From Phoronis ovalis (Eukaryota; Phoronida; Phoronidae): a stretch of 21,695 nt of DNA. Location: contig JAOXYB010097604.1 of assembly GCA_028565635.1 (NCBI GenBank), positions 1 to 21,695 on the forward strand, read 5' to 3'. Numbering within the stretch: the first letter of the stretch is position 1; each line of letters begins with the position of its first letter. Below, in pieces: positions 1 to 11,100 of the stretch. The notes beneath the pieces are model-generated. The model was given only the letters and a program-made list of their open reading frames with translations, was not told where the DNA came from and made no database searches. The position numbers were made by a program, and so were the translations under genes.

Positions 1-396
1 TATATATACACACCTCCTTGAACTAGCATTATTATAGAGCACTCTATTGTGAAGCGCTGTAAGTGGTAAGTGTGAATGGAGCTCATGTCTTCTAATAGTT
101 TGTACAACCTTTTTTTTGATATGTTCTGTTATTTCCCCGATTTAACTTATCCACGCATACATATAACCTTAGGTAGGCTATCCATGCATGTATAGGTGCA
201 AACTCAATGTTTGACACCCATGTTTTACAACTCTTACAACATTGATATCTGAAAACTACAAGATAAGAAGAGAGGCAAGTTTACACAGTGTCTTAAGATT
301 TTTCTAGAAACTTGGTTTTCAGTCAGTGATTCTGTGTGTAGGCAGTAACTTTCAGTCAAAAACTTTGAAGTCTGTAGCATGGTAACTTTGAACTCG

Positions 397-780
397 GAAC
401 ACCTTTTAACTTTTATGGCTTAAAAATACAAAAGTTTGTAGAAATAGATATAGCTAATTTATATCCCGCACTGAGGGGACATTTACTAGACATGAGAGGG
501 GACTGTGATATGATGTTGTCAATGATCATAAGTAATTACCTGTATTGAACTGCAGAAAAAATATTTTGTATTACTTTGTAGTGAACACCTTGTGGTTTGA
601 TTAACTTTTATGGTTTAAACAAACACAATTCTAGAGAAATAATTACACTTGATTTATAGCCTTCAGCGAGAGGACATTGACTGGTTGTAGAGAGGGAACA
701 GTGATACAACATATCACGATGTCAATTATACTATGATTAAACGATTACCCGTATTTTACTGCTAAATACAAAGTAATTTT
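397..780. repeat. Diverged tandem direct duplication, about 190-bp unit
   Basis: Two head-to-tail copies, about 397-585 and 583-780. Shared blocks in order are gaacacctt or a close variant, ttaacttttatgg (406 and 601), the start of taatttatat/gatttatag, a gag-rich stretch with ggacattga/ggacattta, agaggg..ac.gtgata, gatg(ttg)tcaat (512 and 718), gattaccYgtatt-like text and actgc followed by A-rich DNA. The offset grows from 195 to 206 bp through indels, so the duplication is old. Function is unknown. Confidence 0.7.
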
Positions 781-1955
781 GAAAGTATCATCTGCCTGGT
801 ATCCTTACAAAGTGGCTCTTTCATATGCTATTCCACAATTTAAGACCTCCTTGAGCTTATCTTCAAGAGCTCATAGATATCAATTTCAAAAGAAATGATA
901 AAACTACAAACTTCTCATAATTGTGTTGCTATGTACTCAAAGAATGATTTTGGCCAGTAAAATTTCTTTGAACAATTTTTAACTAAGATTTTCATTCTTG
1001 ACAAAGGTTTAAAAGGTTTAAAAACTGCATTTGACTTTGCTTATAAAAAAGAACTGAAGACTTTTTATTTTGCATAGAACTGTATTTTTTTGGAAATGAG
1101 GTAATAGAAAAATTCTTAGTTCTTTCACTACATCATACTACAATTTTATGAAGGCTTGTAGTATCATGAGCTGTAAATGTCTAGGAATAACAAATGTTTG
1201 CTAACTGTTAACTTTTAATTAGTAGTAAGCAGTTATAAGTAAGCTCCAAAGATCATTTATTTAATTGTTTCATCTTCAATCAAGTACATCATTTTCTGAT
1301 ACCAGCAAGATGCCTTTATTATAGATAGTAAGTTATTCAAAATTTAAAACACTTGACTTATTAGTGCACCAGTAGTATTTGATTTTGCTGTATTGTGGTT
1401 TAGCTATTCTATTTCATGTTTTTAGTGGTGTGGGAGCAAACATGCATTAAATATAGGAGGAGTGAAAATGTTAATTGTTTCAAAACTATCAGGAATACCA
1501 TGTCATTTTGATAACCTGTGATATCTAGAGATAATGATAAATGCAAAAAGAAATATATACAAAGTTCATAAGATGGTTACACAAGCAAAGAACCTGCTCT
1601 AGGGGTGACTGTTAAAATGTTTTGAAAGCAGTGGTATTAGTATTTACGGAAGGCTACAGCCTGGCTGTAGGTATAGGAAATGTTTTTAATTTTGGAAGGC
1701 TATTATATTGTAACTACAAATCTAACTGACAACTGAGTTAATAAATGGATTATGATATACCCATTGATACAGTATGTGGAACTTAGGAGGTTTAGTAAAC
1801 ATTTGATACAGATATGAATGCTGTATAACTTCCATGAGTGTAGTGATTTGAGAATTTATGACTTGAACAGAAGTTAAAATACAAGCTGGACTGTCAGCAA
1901 CAAGTAGGGGCTAGGAAAAATATTTTATACTGGAGTGTGTCTGAAGGAAATTACC

Positions 1956-1971
1956 CTCTCTCTCTCTCTCT
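1956..1971. repeat. (CT)8 microsatellite
   Basis: A perfect CT dinucleotide run of eight units inside intron or upstream sequence. Confidence 0.95.
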
Positions 1972-4746
1972 ATAAAGGATACAAGCTATTGGTTATTGGT
2001 TACTAGTAGCCATCGTTTTTTGCTTTTGACATTCCTAGCCAAAAACATGTGACTGGATATGGATTGCAATTTTTCATATTAAATGCAAGATTTAGTGCAA
2101 GTAAGGCATGCAATGGAACAGCACATGAAAAAACAGTTTTCTGATTGAAAATTGCACATTTAGGAATTACTATGGAATTTTCTATACAGGTATAACACTT
2201 TAGTTTTATTTCTGCAGTTATTTTGCATATTCTGTGGGAGAGTACAGTTCCATAGGTTCCCTAAGTATGTATTTATTAATTACTGGAGAACTTAAAAAAA
2301 AATTGTAAGCTTTTTGCAATAAGCAAAATTTATCTGTGTACATTTGTGTGCCGTAAAACTACAAATGAATGTGTTTTATGACATATCTAAAAGAAATATT
2401 AATTATAGAATATAAGCATATAAAGAAGGCCAGGTTGTAGAAAAAGCAGAAAGATGATTGTTAAGAAACTGTGGCAATCGGGAATATGGAATGTATTTCT
2501 GTCTTGTAATTCTTTACATTTTTGCTGTATTTAGATCTTACTGGTAGAGGCTTATTGGTTACAAACCTTACTATGATTGAATAAAGCTTTCTGTTTGGTG
2601 TAGTGGGTCTATGTATTGCTGTCTAGTGAAGGTCTGCATACATGCTTTAACAGTGTACTGTATTATCCACTAATGGAAGCCAAAGTGACTAAAATGCCTC
2701 TTAGATATTCATGCAGTAACTGTGTAGCATTACCAATATTGCACTTGATATCTCAAGATTAGACAAACAATTACAGGTGCTTTGAAATGTTGCTAATGGG
2801 TTTTTGTAGGAGCTACCTCAGAAACAATCCCAATTTACATCTAACAAACTCTGACATTCACCTCAAAATTAGTACTTAAAAATCTATGTACTAATGCCAC
2901 CAGATACCACAGTCATGTAAAATCAATATTACTGGTGGGATATGACGGTAGCTTGCAATTTCCCTGATTCTATCAGAAAATCTCATGATTTCCAGATAAA
3001 ATTGTAACATTGCCATTCGACAGGAGAGCTCAAGTTGCAACCAGGGAGCAAAAAATATACCCCAGTTATCCTTATGAATGAGACTCACCTAGAAGCATTG
3101 TATCCAGAGAATATTAAACATTACTCAGACATTTAAAGATTTTTTTTATTCAATAAAAATTTGAAGTGCATAATTAATTGCACCTACTGAAATGAAAAAA
3201 ATATTAGATATGTAATACTAAGAATTTGTAGTTGAACAAATCAGTAATCAGAATAACCAAATATAAAAGTGTTCAATGATTTTGGAAATTGTAATAGTTT
3301 CTTAATTTTCTGGTGCGTCACCTAATTTTTCGAATACTATCATTGAGTGTTAGTCCTAATTCCAAATTTAACTATAGACTTGCCCAAAATAGACAGCTTG
3401 ATTAAAAATTGTAATATAAATCATATTTATTTAAAAGAATTTTTTTTGTATGGCACATCATATTTTCAATGTGAATATATATTTTATGAGCTAATTTACA
3501 TAATTGTAAAATTTCTCTCCTGTTCTCTTATAATGAGAACAATTTTAATTTAATCATGCACTTAAAAATTGTAAGCAATAAATTAAATGTATGTTTGAAT
3601 CATGCAAGTCTGAATTAACTAGTGAGCAAACACTTGAAATTTCTGTTGGCTACAAAAGCAAAATAATTTACAATTCACAAACTGTGGCAGCACACTCCAA
3701 CACTGCTGGAACAGCATGTTTGCCAAGTATTTAATAATTATGGGGGATTTATAACAGATTAGTTGGAATTAACTAGTTTGTCCACAAATTCCCTTCTGTT
3801 TTTATAAAATTGCAATAGTGTGATTCACTGTATTATCTGGTGAGGAATTTTGAGCTAAGTTAGCACTGTTGTTAATAGTGATATTTTATAATGTGTAACT
3901 GTAATCAATCTAAAACTGATTGCTAACTATTTTAAATATTATAACTCTATATTCGTTGTCCAGACAATATACATCATTGGTCATTCACACCCACGATTGG
4001 TATATACCTAGATATTTATATTGTACAGGTAACCGGATTTCTAGTGCATTTATTATCTAAGATTGTCACTTCCTGTTTCCAGTTTGTTATATGTTTTATG
4101 GTCATAAATGACTTTTTAAACATCCTTGGCTGGTGTAACATTAATGGGGTGTTGTCAGTATCGTAGAATGATATCATCTGGTCATTAATGTCAGGTAGTT
4201 AATATTTTGGCAGTTAATTTTTTAGTTTTGTCAGATAAACACTTTTATTAGTTTAACTAAATATTTCTATAAGGTGTTTAGAGAGAAATGCGGGAACAGG
4301 CCCATTTCGCTGATTTTAAAATGTACAAGAATCTTCAGGTACAGTATGAAAAAATTGGAATATCCGTATATATATTAAACAAATTGTTGACTTAGTATCA
4401 TGGAATATTGTTAGTATGACTTGTAATTGAATAATTTTAGAACTCAGCTTTTGCTGTAGTACCAGTCATCTTTATTTTCACATTTTTATATTTTAAAACA
4501 ATCTCTGACACCCAGCTTGTTAACTCGTTATAGCATATTCCGTATTTGCCTGCACAAAAAGCGCCTTTTTGGTTGCAGACAGTTATTGTTTTGATGATAT
4601 GATGGAATAACATAGGCATATACTGTCCAACTGACAAAATCATCTTGATCAATGTATGGTGATAGACATTTTCCATGGTGTGATTTTGATATGTTATTTT
4701 AAGCTGTGTCAGTGTTTGTATCAAATAGTTTTGAAAGAAATTCATA

Positions 4747-4889
4747 AGTAAGTATTATTAGTTGTCTTGTGAAGTGTCTTAGGCTGTCAGTAATTAGTAA
4801 GTATTATTAGTTGTCTTGTGAAGTGTCTTAGGCTGTCAGTAATTAGTAAATATTATTAGTTGTCTTGTGAAGTGTCTGTCAGTAATTAG
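4747..4889. repeat. 49-bp minisatellite, about 2.9 copies
   Basis: Units begin at 4747, 4796 and about 4845 with the core tattattagttgtcttgtga. The first two units are essentially identical. The third has one g-to-a change near its start and lacks 6 bp of the ttaggc segment. The repeats are contiguous without spacers, so this is a tandem array and not CRISPR-like. Confidence 0.93.
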
Positions 4890-7800
4890 ATTAAAATACA
4901 ATAGCATCCGGTTGTTTATAATCTTTGAGATGCCTGACTCATCTTTGTTTTAATTTTATGAGTTGTGAAAAATTGAGTTATAGGATTAATAATTTTATGG
5001 ATCTTTAACTTGGATTTTAAATGCAGTAACTCATTGTGGTTTTAAACAAACAAGGAGATAGAACATTGTCTAAATAGAAACGTCATGTCATCATACCTTG
5101 TTTAGAAACATTTCATCTCAGAAGCCTGGCTTTACTACTGCCTTCTGCTTATGAGTTTATCATTATGTGGAGTAAAAAGAAAGACAGTTTTAATTTGTTG
5201 ACCCATCTAAAATGTCATAGTAGTAGGATTATTTGGGTAGATAAACATCAGTGTATATTCCATTTGGTCTTGACACTTTGTCAAATGAACAAGTACAAAA
5301 ATTAAAAATAGTCATTCCTTTTTTTAATGTAAAATATCTTAATTTGTACAATTCTCTTCTTGACAGTTTTTTTTTTAGATATTCACAAATAAAAAATATC
5401 ATATTCAAGAATGATAAATAGGCTCTAGGATGTTTTCTAAATTACGCCTTACCATCTGTTACCTGGGATTTGTTACTTCCATGTAGAAATATTTTCATGC
5501 ATAGTTAGAAGTTCATGCAGAATAGATGATTTCATAAACACTCTGAGAGCAATGACTAGTATAGCTGTTTACCTGAAGAAAGTCAAAATAAAACTTTTAA
5601 TCATATACTTTATTATAAACCATAAAAACTATGTTCTCTTATGAGGTTTATTTAAATCATAAAGGATTTGTATACACATTTTAACTAGACTCCCTTAATT
5701 AATGTACTTGTAATTATAATCTACTCCTCTAATTATAAACAAAATCCTTGCTCAGTAGCTTGAAGCTTGAAACACATAGCACTCAAGTAATGGACAGTGT
5801 TTTGTTATTATGCTCTGTACAAATGTTATGATGACTTAGTAAAAGTAAAATTTCCAATCATTGGAATACCCGGATTTTCATACACCTTGCCTTTGTTTCA
5901 AGAATTTACTTTTTGAAATTCACGCACTTGCACAAAGAAATATATAAACTATTTTTATCTAATACAATGCAAAATGCATGAACCAAAATAATGAAAGTAG
6001 TTACAATATACTATTTTTATCATTAAATAAAATAATAGTCAAGTTTCACAGAAAATTTTACTATCTTCAGTTGCTGCTAGTACACATTATTCTTTGGTAC
6101 ATGTGCAGTGCAAACCTTGGCAGGAATTACTTCTGGTAAATGGATATGGTATATTTATACGAATAATGCCCAAGCATGCTTGCCACTACAACTCATGACC
6201 TTGGGTAACATGGATAATTTAAAATACCAACAAGGGTATGTTGCATTTCTGTTATCCATCAAGAACCATAGGTCACCAAAAGGGTAGCGTCATGTAATAT
6301 GAGAAATTGAGAGAATAACAGTTGGTTTTCAAAGGTATTGCTGCACCATTGACTGGAATTGACACTACAGTATAATAGAGTGTTGATTTGTGGTGACATA
6401 TTTACTTCAGTATGGAGATATTGTTTTCTCAGTTTTGGATGATGGATCATAGCTTTAAGGTACAGTTTATCGCAGTTTCCAAAATTACAGAATAAACTTT
6501 ACTTCACATACTGAATGGTTTGAGTTGCTCAATGCATAAACTTCAGATGAATGCAGATATATATTGTGTCCAGTAGTGCAATAGCAATATTTATAAGCAC
6601 GTACATCTGATTTGGTCAATGCATAATTAATCCTTTAGCCAGTAAACAACCAATGAACTCTAATTAACAAACATGTCCATTGATTCTGGATATCAATCAA
6701 GTTTTAAGAAGAGGAAACCCAAAATGACTAATTATCATTATAACAATACTGTACTATGAGCATTGTTTTACTGTTACAGTTTCTTGTACATTGAGTTTGT
6801 CTTTGAGGTACATAGTGTGATAAAATGTCCTATTAATATGAGGGCTATTTGTTGTTTTGCATTGTTTGTGATTCTTTGCATTATGAGTCAAAAGGTACAC
6901 ATTATCTTTTATTCCATTCATTTAGATATAGCTGGTAACCCAAAAGCATCAGAGAATGTTCTTTATATGGCATGTTTTCTATATTTTCATTGCAATGATT
7001 GCCTTTCACATACTGATTTGGATGCTGCACACAATGGCTGCTGGGCCATATTGTTCATATTTCCAGTCAAAGCAAGTTGTAGCCCAGATCTGGTGCTCTT
7101 TTTGGTATGCTTCAATTGTGCAAAGACATAACAAGGTTATCTGATATCATATGATTGTCACATCTTATCATAATTCACATGCATTATTCTTTAATTTATC
7201 CCTTAAACTTAGATATCAAAAATGATTGGAAAGACACCATCAACATCAAATAGTCACCATATGCATGGCTAAGAGTCAATCTGTGGTCACTGTATTACCA
7301 GTTAATCACCCAGCTAATGATTTGTTTTACTAAACTAATTAGACAGTATGTGAAAACAATATACAGCAAGATAAAGCAGGTTTGCAACTGTGCATCAACA
7401 CCTTGCTGCCAGTTAATCAAAACAGTAATTAGCAAGGATATCTTTCTAAATATTATGAATTAGGACTGATACTTAACAATAAAACAGTGCTGTTGATCTG
7501 AGTAGAATGGTAAAATATTTGCTATTAGATCAAAAGAATTCTAGGAAATACACTTTAAGGATCTAAAATAGATACCTTGGTGTTATGGTATAAAAATTGT
7601 TTTAAGCAATTCTCTGTCCCAATTGCTGCTGGGATTTCCTGGCATTACTTGCTGCATGGTAAAGCATAGATGTAATTAGTCTAAGTTTAGACCCTTGTTG
7701 TATTTTTAAATTCATTTTTGTTAAAAATTGAGTTTAAATCCCTATATAAATTTCTATCCCTATATGATTTGATAATAATATGCACTATTAATTTTAAAAC

Positions 7801-8089
7801 AAATTATTGACTTTTTCTAGGTTATAGTTTATTTAGTACATTTATACAGTATATAGTCTGTATTAGAGACTATAAGATGTAATGTGTACTGTTTCGGGTG
7901 TATTTAAGTTGGTGAGGTTAGCACTTGGCTACCACTATGCTGGTTACATTAGCACAAGTTAAAAGTGGGTATTGTGCTTTGCACAGTGTATTTCTTTGTC
8001 TTGGTTGTATAAGATGAAGTTTCTGCTGCTTTTTGGTTATTAATGTATATTCATAGGAAATATTCTAACCCCTGTTATCCTTGTTACAG

Positions 8090-8193
8090 AACTTCTTTTC
8101 AAAGAAGGCGACAAAGACTGGGTTGAAGCGAACAAAAAGTAACAGTCGTATTGACAAGATTCTCAAGAAGCAAGGTAGCAGTGAAAATGATGT
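8090..8193 (+). CDS. RASAL2/DAB2IP/SYNGAP1-like: Exon: basic KRTKS motif region (residues 1-35)
   Basis: Acceptor ttgttacag/AAC and donor TGT/gtaagt. Only the phase-0 frame is open; both other frames hit stops. It reads [18 protein letters not shown] and continues with [15 protein letters not shown]. This matches the SYNGAP1/RASAL2 segment FFSKRLKGSIKRTKSQ followed by KLDR, which lies between the two parts of the PH region. The 104-nt exon enters in phase 0 and leaves in phase 2. The basic, Ser/Thr-rich run could be a phosphorylation or lipid-binding site by analogy; that is inference. Confidence 0.9.
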
Positions 8194-11100
8194 GTAAGTT
8201 TCACTTTCAAATTTCAAAAAAAGTGTATATAGTAACAGTAATTCACCACAATAATTCAATAACAATAATTCACAACTGTTATGTGTGAAGCTTTCAATAT
8301 CCTTAGCTGTTTGAATACGAACACACACATGTATTGCAGAACTCACAGACTGTAGTGACACCTAGTGTTGTTGCTTTGAAATACAGGTAATCTTCATTGA
8401 ACAATATTTGATATCATTACATATCTGGTACTAGTATCCAATATTTAGACTGTTGTACTGGTGTGTAACTTTAAGTAGCTATTGAATATGTGTAGTTTTA
8501 AATAGTAGTTCAATCTTAGACATGTTTGCTCGCAACTACTGTGCTTAATTCTTTGCTAAATGGTTTTCGGTATAAACAGCTTGTGTAAGAGTAAGTTTGT
8601 GCTTAATATAAGACTATTATATTAGTAAGATAAGCTGATAACTCCTTTTTCATACAGTGTGGTACTAAATCTTCAGGCTTCTATACTTCTTCGGAAATAT
8701 ATAGTTTATAGGTTTTTTTAAATCATTTTCATGAAAGTGATAAGACGCTGCTTTGTTAATATTTCTGTAGTGCTGGGTGCATACCTTCATTTTATTCTTA
8801 GTTTGATAACTTGTATTACGAGGTCAGTGTTCAAAGACGTAATAATTAGCTATATTGCAGTATTTTTACCTGTTTACGTGCAAGAGAGTAGATATTATGA
8901 TTATCCAGAGCTCGGTGAAGGAAATAAACTGCTTATTTTTATAGCTTTAATTTCTTTGCTTTACTTTTTCCAGCACTTTAAGTTACAGATCTGGGAATTG
9001 ATCTTTGACTACAGCTTTTCTTTTCCAAAGGCACATTATTTTCTTAATTTTTATTTTTGTTCACTGTTTTTTGCATGCTTGTTTTATTTGTTTACTTTAG
9101 CCATGATCATGGTTTTATGAACAACCTGAAGCGCAGTATCAGTTTAACTCGACTCACTAAAAAGGGTGACAAAGATTCTAATGAGAACATGTAAGTTTTA
9201 GCTCTTTCAGCTTTAGCTTTAATGGATCTAAAATGCTCACTTGGTGTCGCCACTATCAACATTGTAACTGCTCGGTTGTAACCTGTCTGCAAATGTTGTC
9301 AAAGTTTTCTGTGCATCATAATGATTCTTCCATTATCATTATTTGTTTTTTTTTGTATTAATATTTCTCCTTTATCTTTGTTGGTAATGTTTTAATTTTT
9401 CCGTTTTATTTAATTTGCACAAATAACCCACCGTGAGGTTTGTTTGGAGCAGTAATTTGCCTATAATTTAAATCCAAAAATTAACGAGGTGTTGTTATTA
9501 ATTTTTTTTGCACAGCCGGTTTTCTTAATGTCTTGTATTCCTTGTTTTAATTTTTGTCATATATTAATTTTGTCGCTCTATATTTATATTATACATGACT
9601 GACATTTTTGTTGTAACTCTTTTTTGTTTGAATGTTGGTTTTTCTTCTCAACTATAGGCCATGTTCTTGTCATACTCTGAAGAAAAATAATGCCAAATTG
9701 TGGTGAGAATAGTCTGCTGCTTAATCGTGTCAGTACCATCTATCAAGCTAAACTTGGGTCCTAGTTAATCAGTTTACAAAAAGTTTGAAAGTCAAATGTG
9801 AAATAACTGGCATTTACAGTTACATACACTTTCCAATTTTCTACATCACCACACTCAATTTAATATCATAAATTTCTGTTGGTTAACTACCATTTTGCTA
9901 TATGGCATGTAACAAGAAGTGATTTTAGATACCTCTACCAACAAAAAAAAAAAAATGGCTCTTGAAAAATTGATGAATAATTTTGATAAAAGATTCAAGC
10001 TTGGTACTGATAGGGTGATGGTAATCCTTCCCATACTAACTGTAGTTCTTATTTTCAGCTATTCAACTGTTTGCTGTCTTTTATTAATGTTTCAGTTTCA
10101 CTATTAATATCCTACAAATAAGTTTCTGTATCCTTACAGTCAGGCTTTTAAACTTTTGTGGAGTTCATAATAATATCAATATCAAAGTTTTAACTGCATG
10201 ATATCTGATTATCAGGAATAGTCTTTGTATCTAGTATTATAAATGAAATAGTATTTAATACCAGAATTTAAAGAGTGCTGCTAGTTTATTTCTAGCTTTT
10301 GTAGTTTATTAGTCCTACCAACTATTCACCTCTATTCACCATTACAACGGAACAGTCAGTTGTACTGACTGAAACTCCCAATTCACGAAAGCCATTATTG
10401 AAACAGCAAATACAGTACAGTTTTGCCCCCGACTCAGAATCCTGGATCCACCCATTCATATTTATTTACCAAGAAGAAATTGTCGTATATATCTGTAGTA
10501 AAAGTTAAAAAAATTAGTACGATCTGGACCAGAAGTTTAGACATGGACGATAATTATATACGTATATTAAAATAGTGCGCGTGTTCGTACATTTGCGTAT
10601 TCACCAGGAATACTGACTCCTGGGACAGTATGAAAGACTGTTTTAAAATCCATGATTTTGAACAAACTGTCAGAAATATATTTGTTTTTTTAATTAGTAT
10701 TAAAGAATTGCTCTTCTCCATGTATGTGTAATGTTCCTCAGTGTTTAGAAAATTAAATCATTTTATTAATTACTTTCAGTATCTCTATGAATCATTGTTG
10801 AAGAATTTCATTACAATTCCTTTTGTTTTATTACTTTATTCATTAGATTTGTGTTCTATAATCCCTATTACTATAACATTTATGGTATGTATTGCTGCTG
10901 AGTTATATGCTAATTTTCTGTAAGGTTGCTTGTTGAATATTTGAATGATGAGGGCTATATTGCTGGAGATTTTTGCAGTTTAGTTTAAAGCAAAGAATTA
11001 TATGTACATTTAGAGGAAAATTCACAGAAAAAATGAAAATTTGGTGCACAAGTCCTTTGAAAACTAGATTTCTCTTGTGTTTTCTATAAACTACCTTTAT

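Larger units (their letters stand above)
1..8089. other. Upstream intron/5' flank, no exon supported
   Basis: About 8 kb of AT-rich DNA ending in the acceptor ttgttacag at 8081-8089. The first supported exon opens in mid-protein, so at least the right end of this stretch is intron. The family's N-terminal PH half should lie upstream, but I found no open segment with good splice sites that resembles it. Open frames here are short, rich in Phe, Ile, Leu and Tyr, and typical of T-rich noncoding DNA. Apart from the repeats listed separately I see nothing. A short exon could have been missed. Confidence 0.7.

Noticed and set aside
4437-4745. 102-codon minus-strand open frame
   Set aside because: No recognisable motif, average intronic base composition, and no splice or promoter context.
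4747-4889. CRISPR-like array
   Set aside because: The repeats are contiguous with no spacers, in a eukaryotic intron.
6763-7144. Overlapping 122- and 62-codon + strand open frames
   Set aside because: T-rich chance frames without splice context or family resemblance; two frames are open together over the same AT-rich stretch.
1-8089. Upstream PH N-terminal exon
   Set aside because: I looked for the family's N-terminal PH strands and an RRTVSVP-like segment and found no open segment with acceptor and donor that resembled either.
8731-9120. 129-codon + strand open frame, hydrophobic
   Set aside because: Composition is just that of T-rich DNA (Phe, Leu, Ile, Tyr), it lies in an intron, and its end overlaps the 9101 exon in a different frame. 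No membrane-protein family is recognisable.
10400-10450. Locally GC-richer patch with gcccccgactcagaatcctggatccaccc-like text
   Set aside because: It resembles debris of dispersed repeats but has no ends, second copy or open frame in the window, so I make no call.
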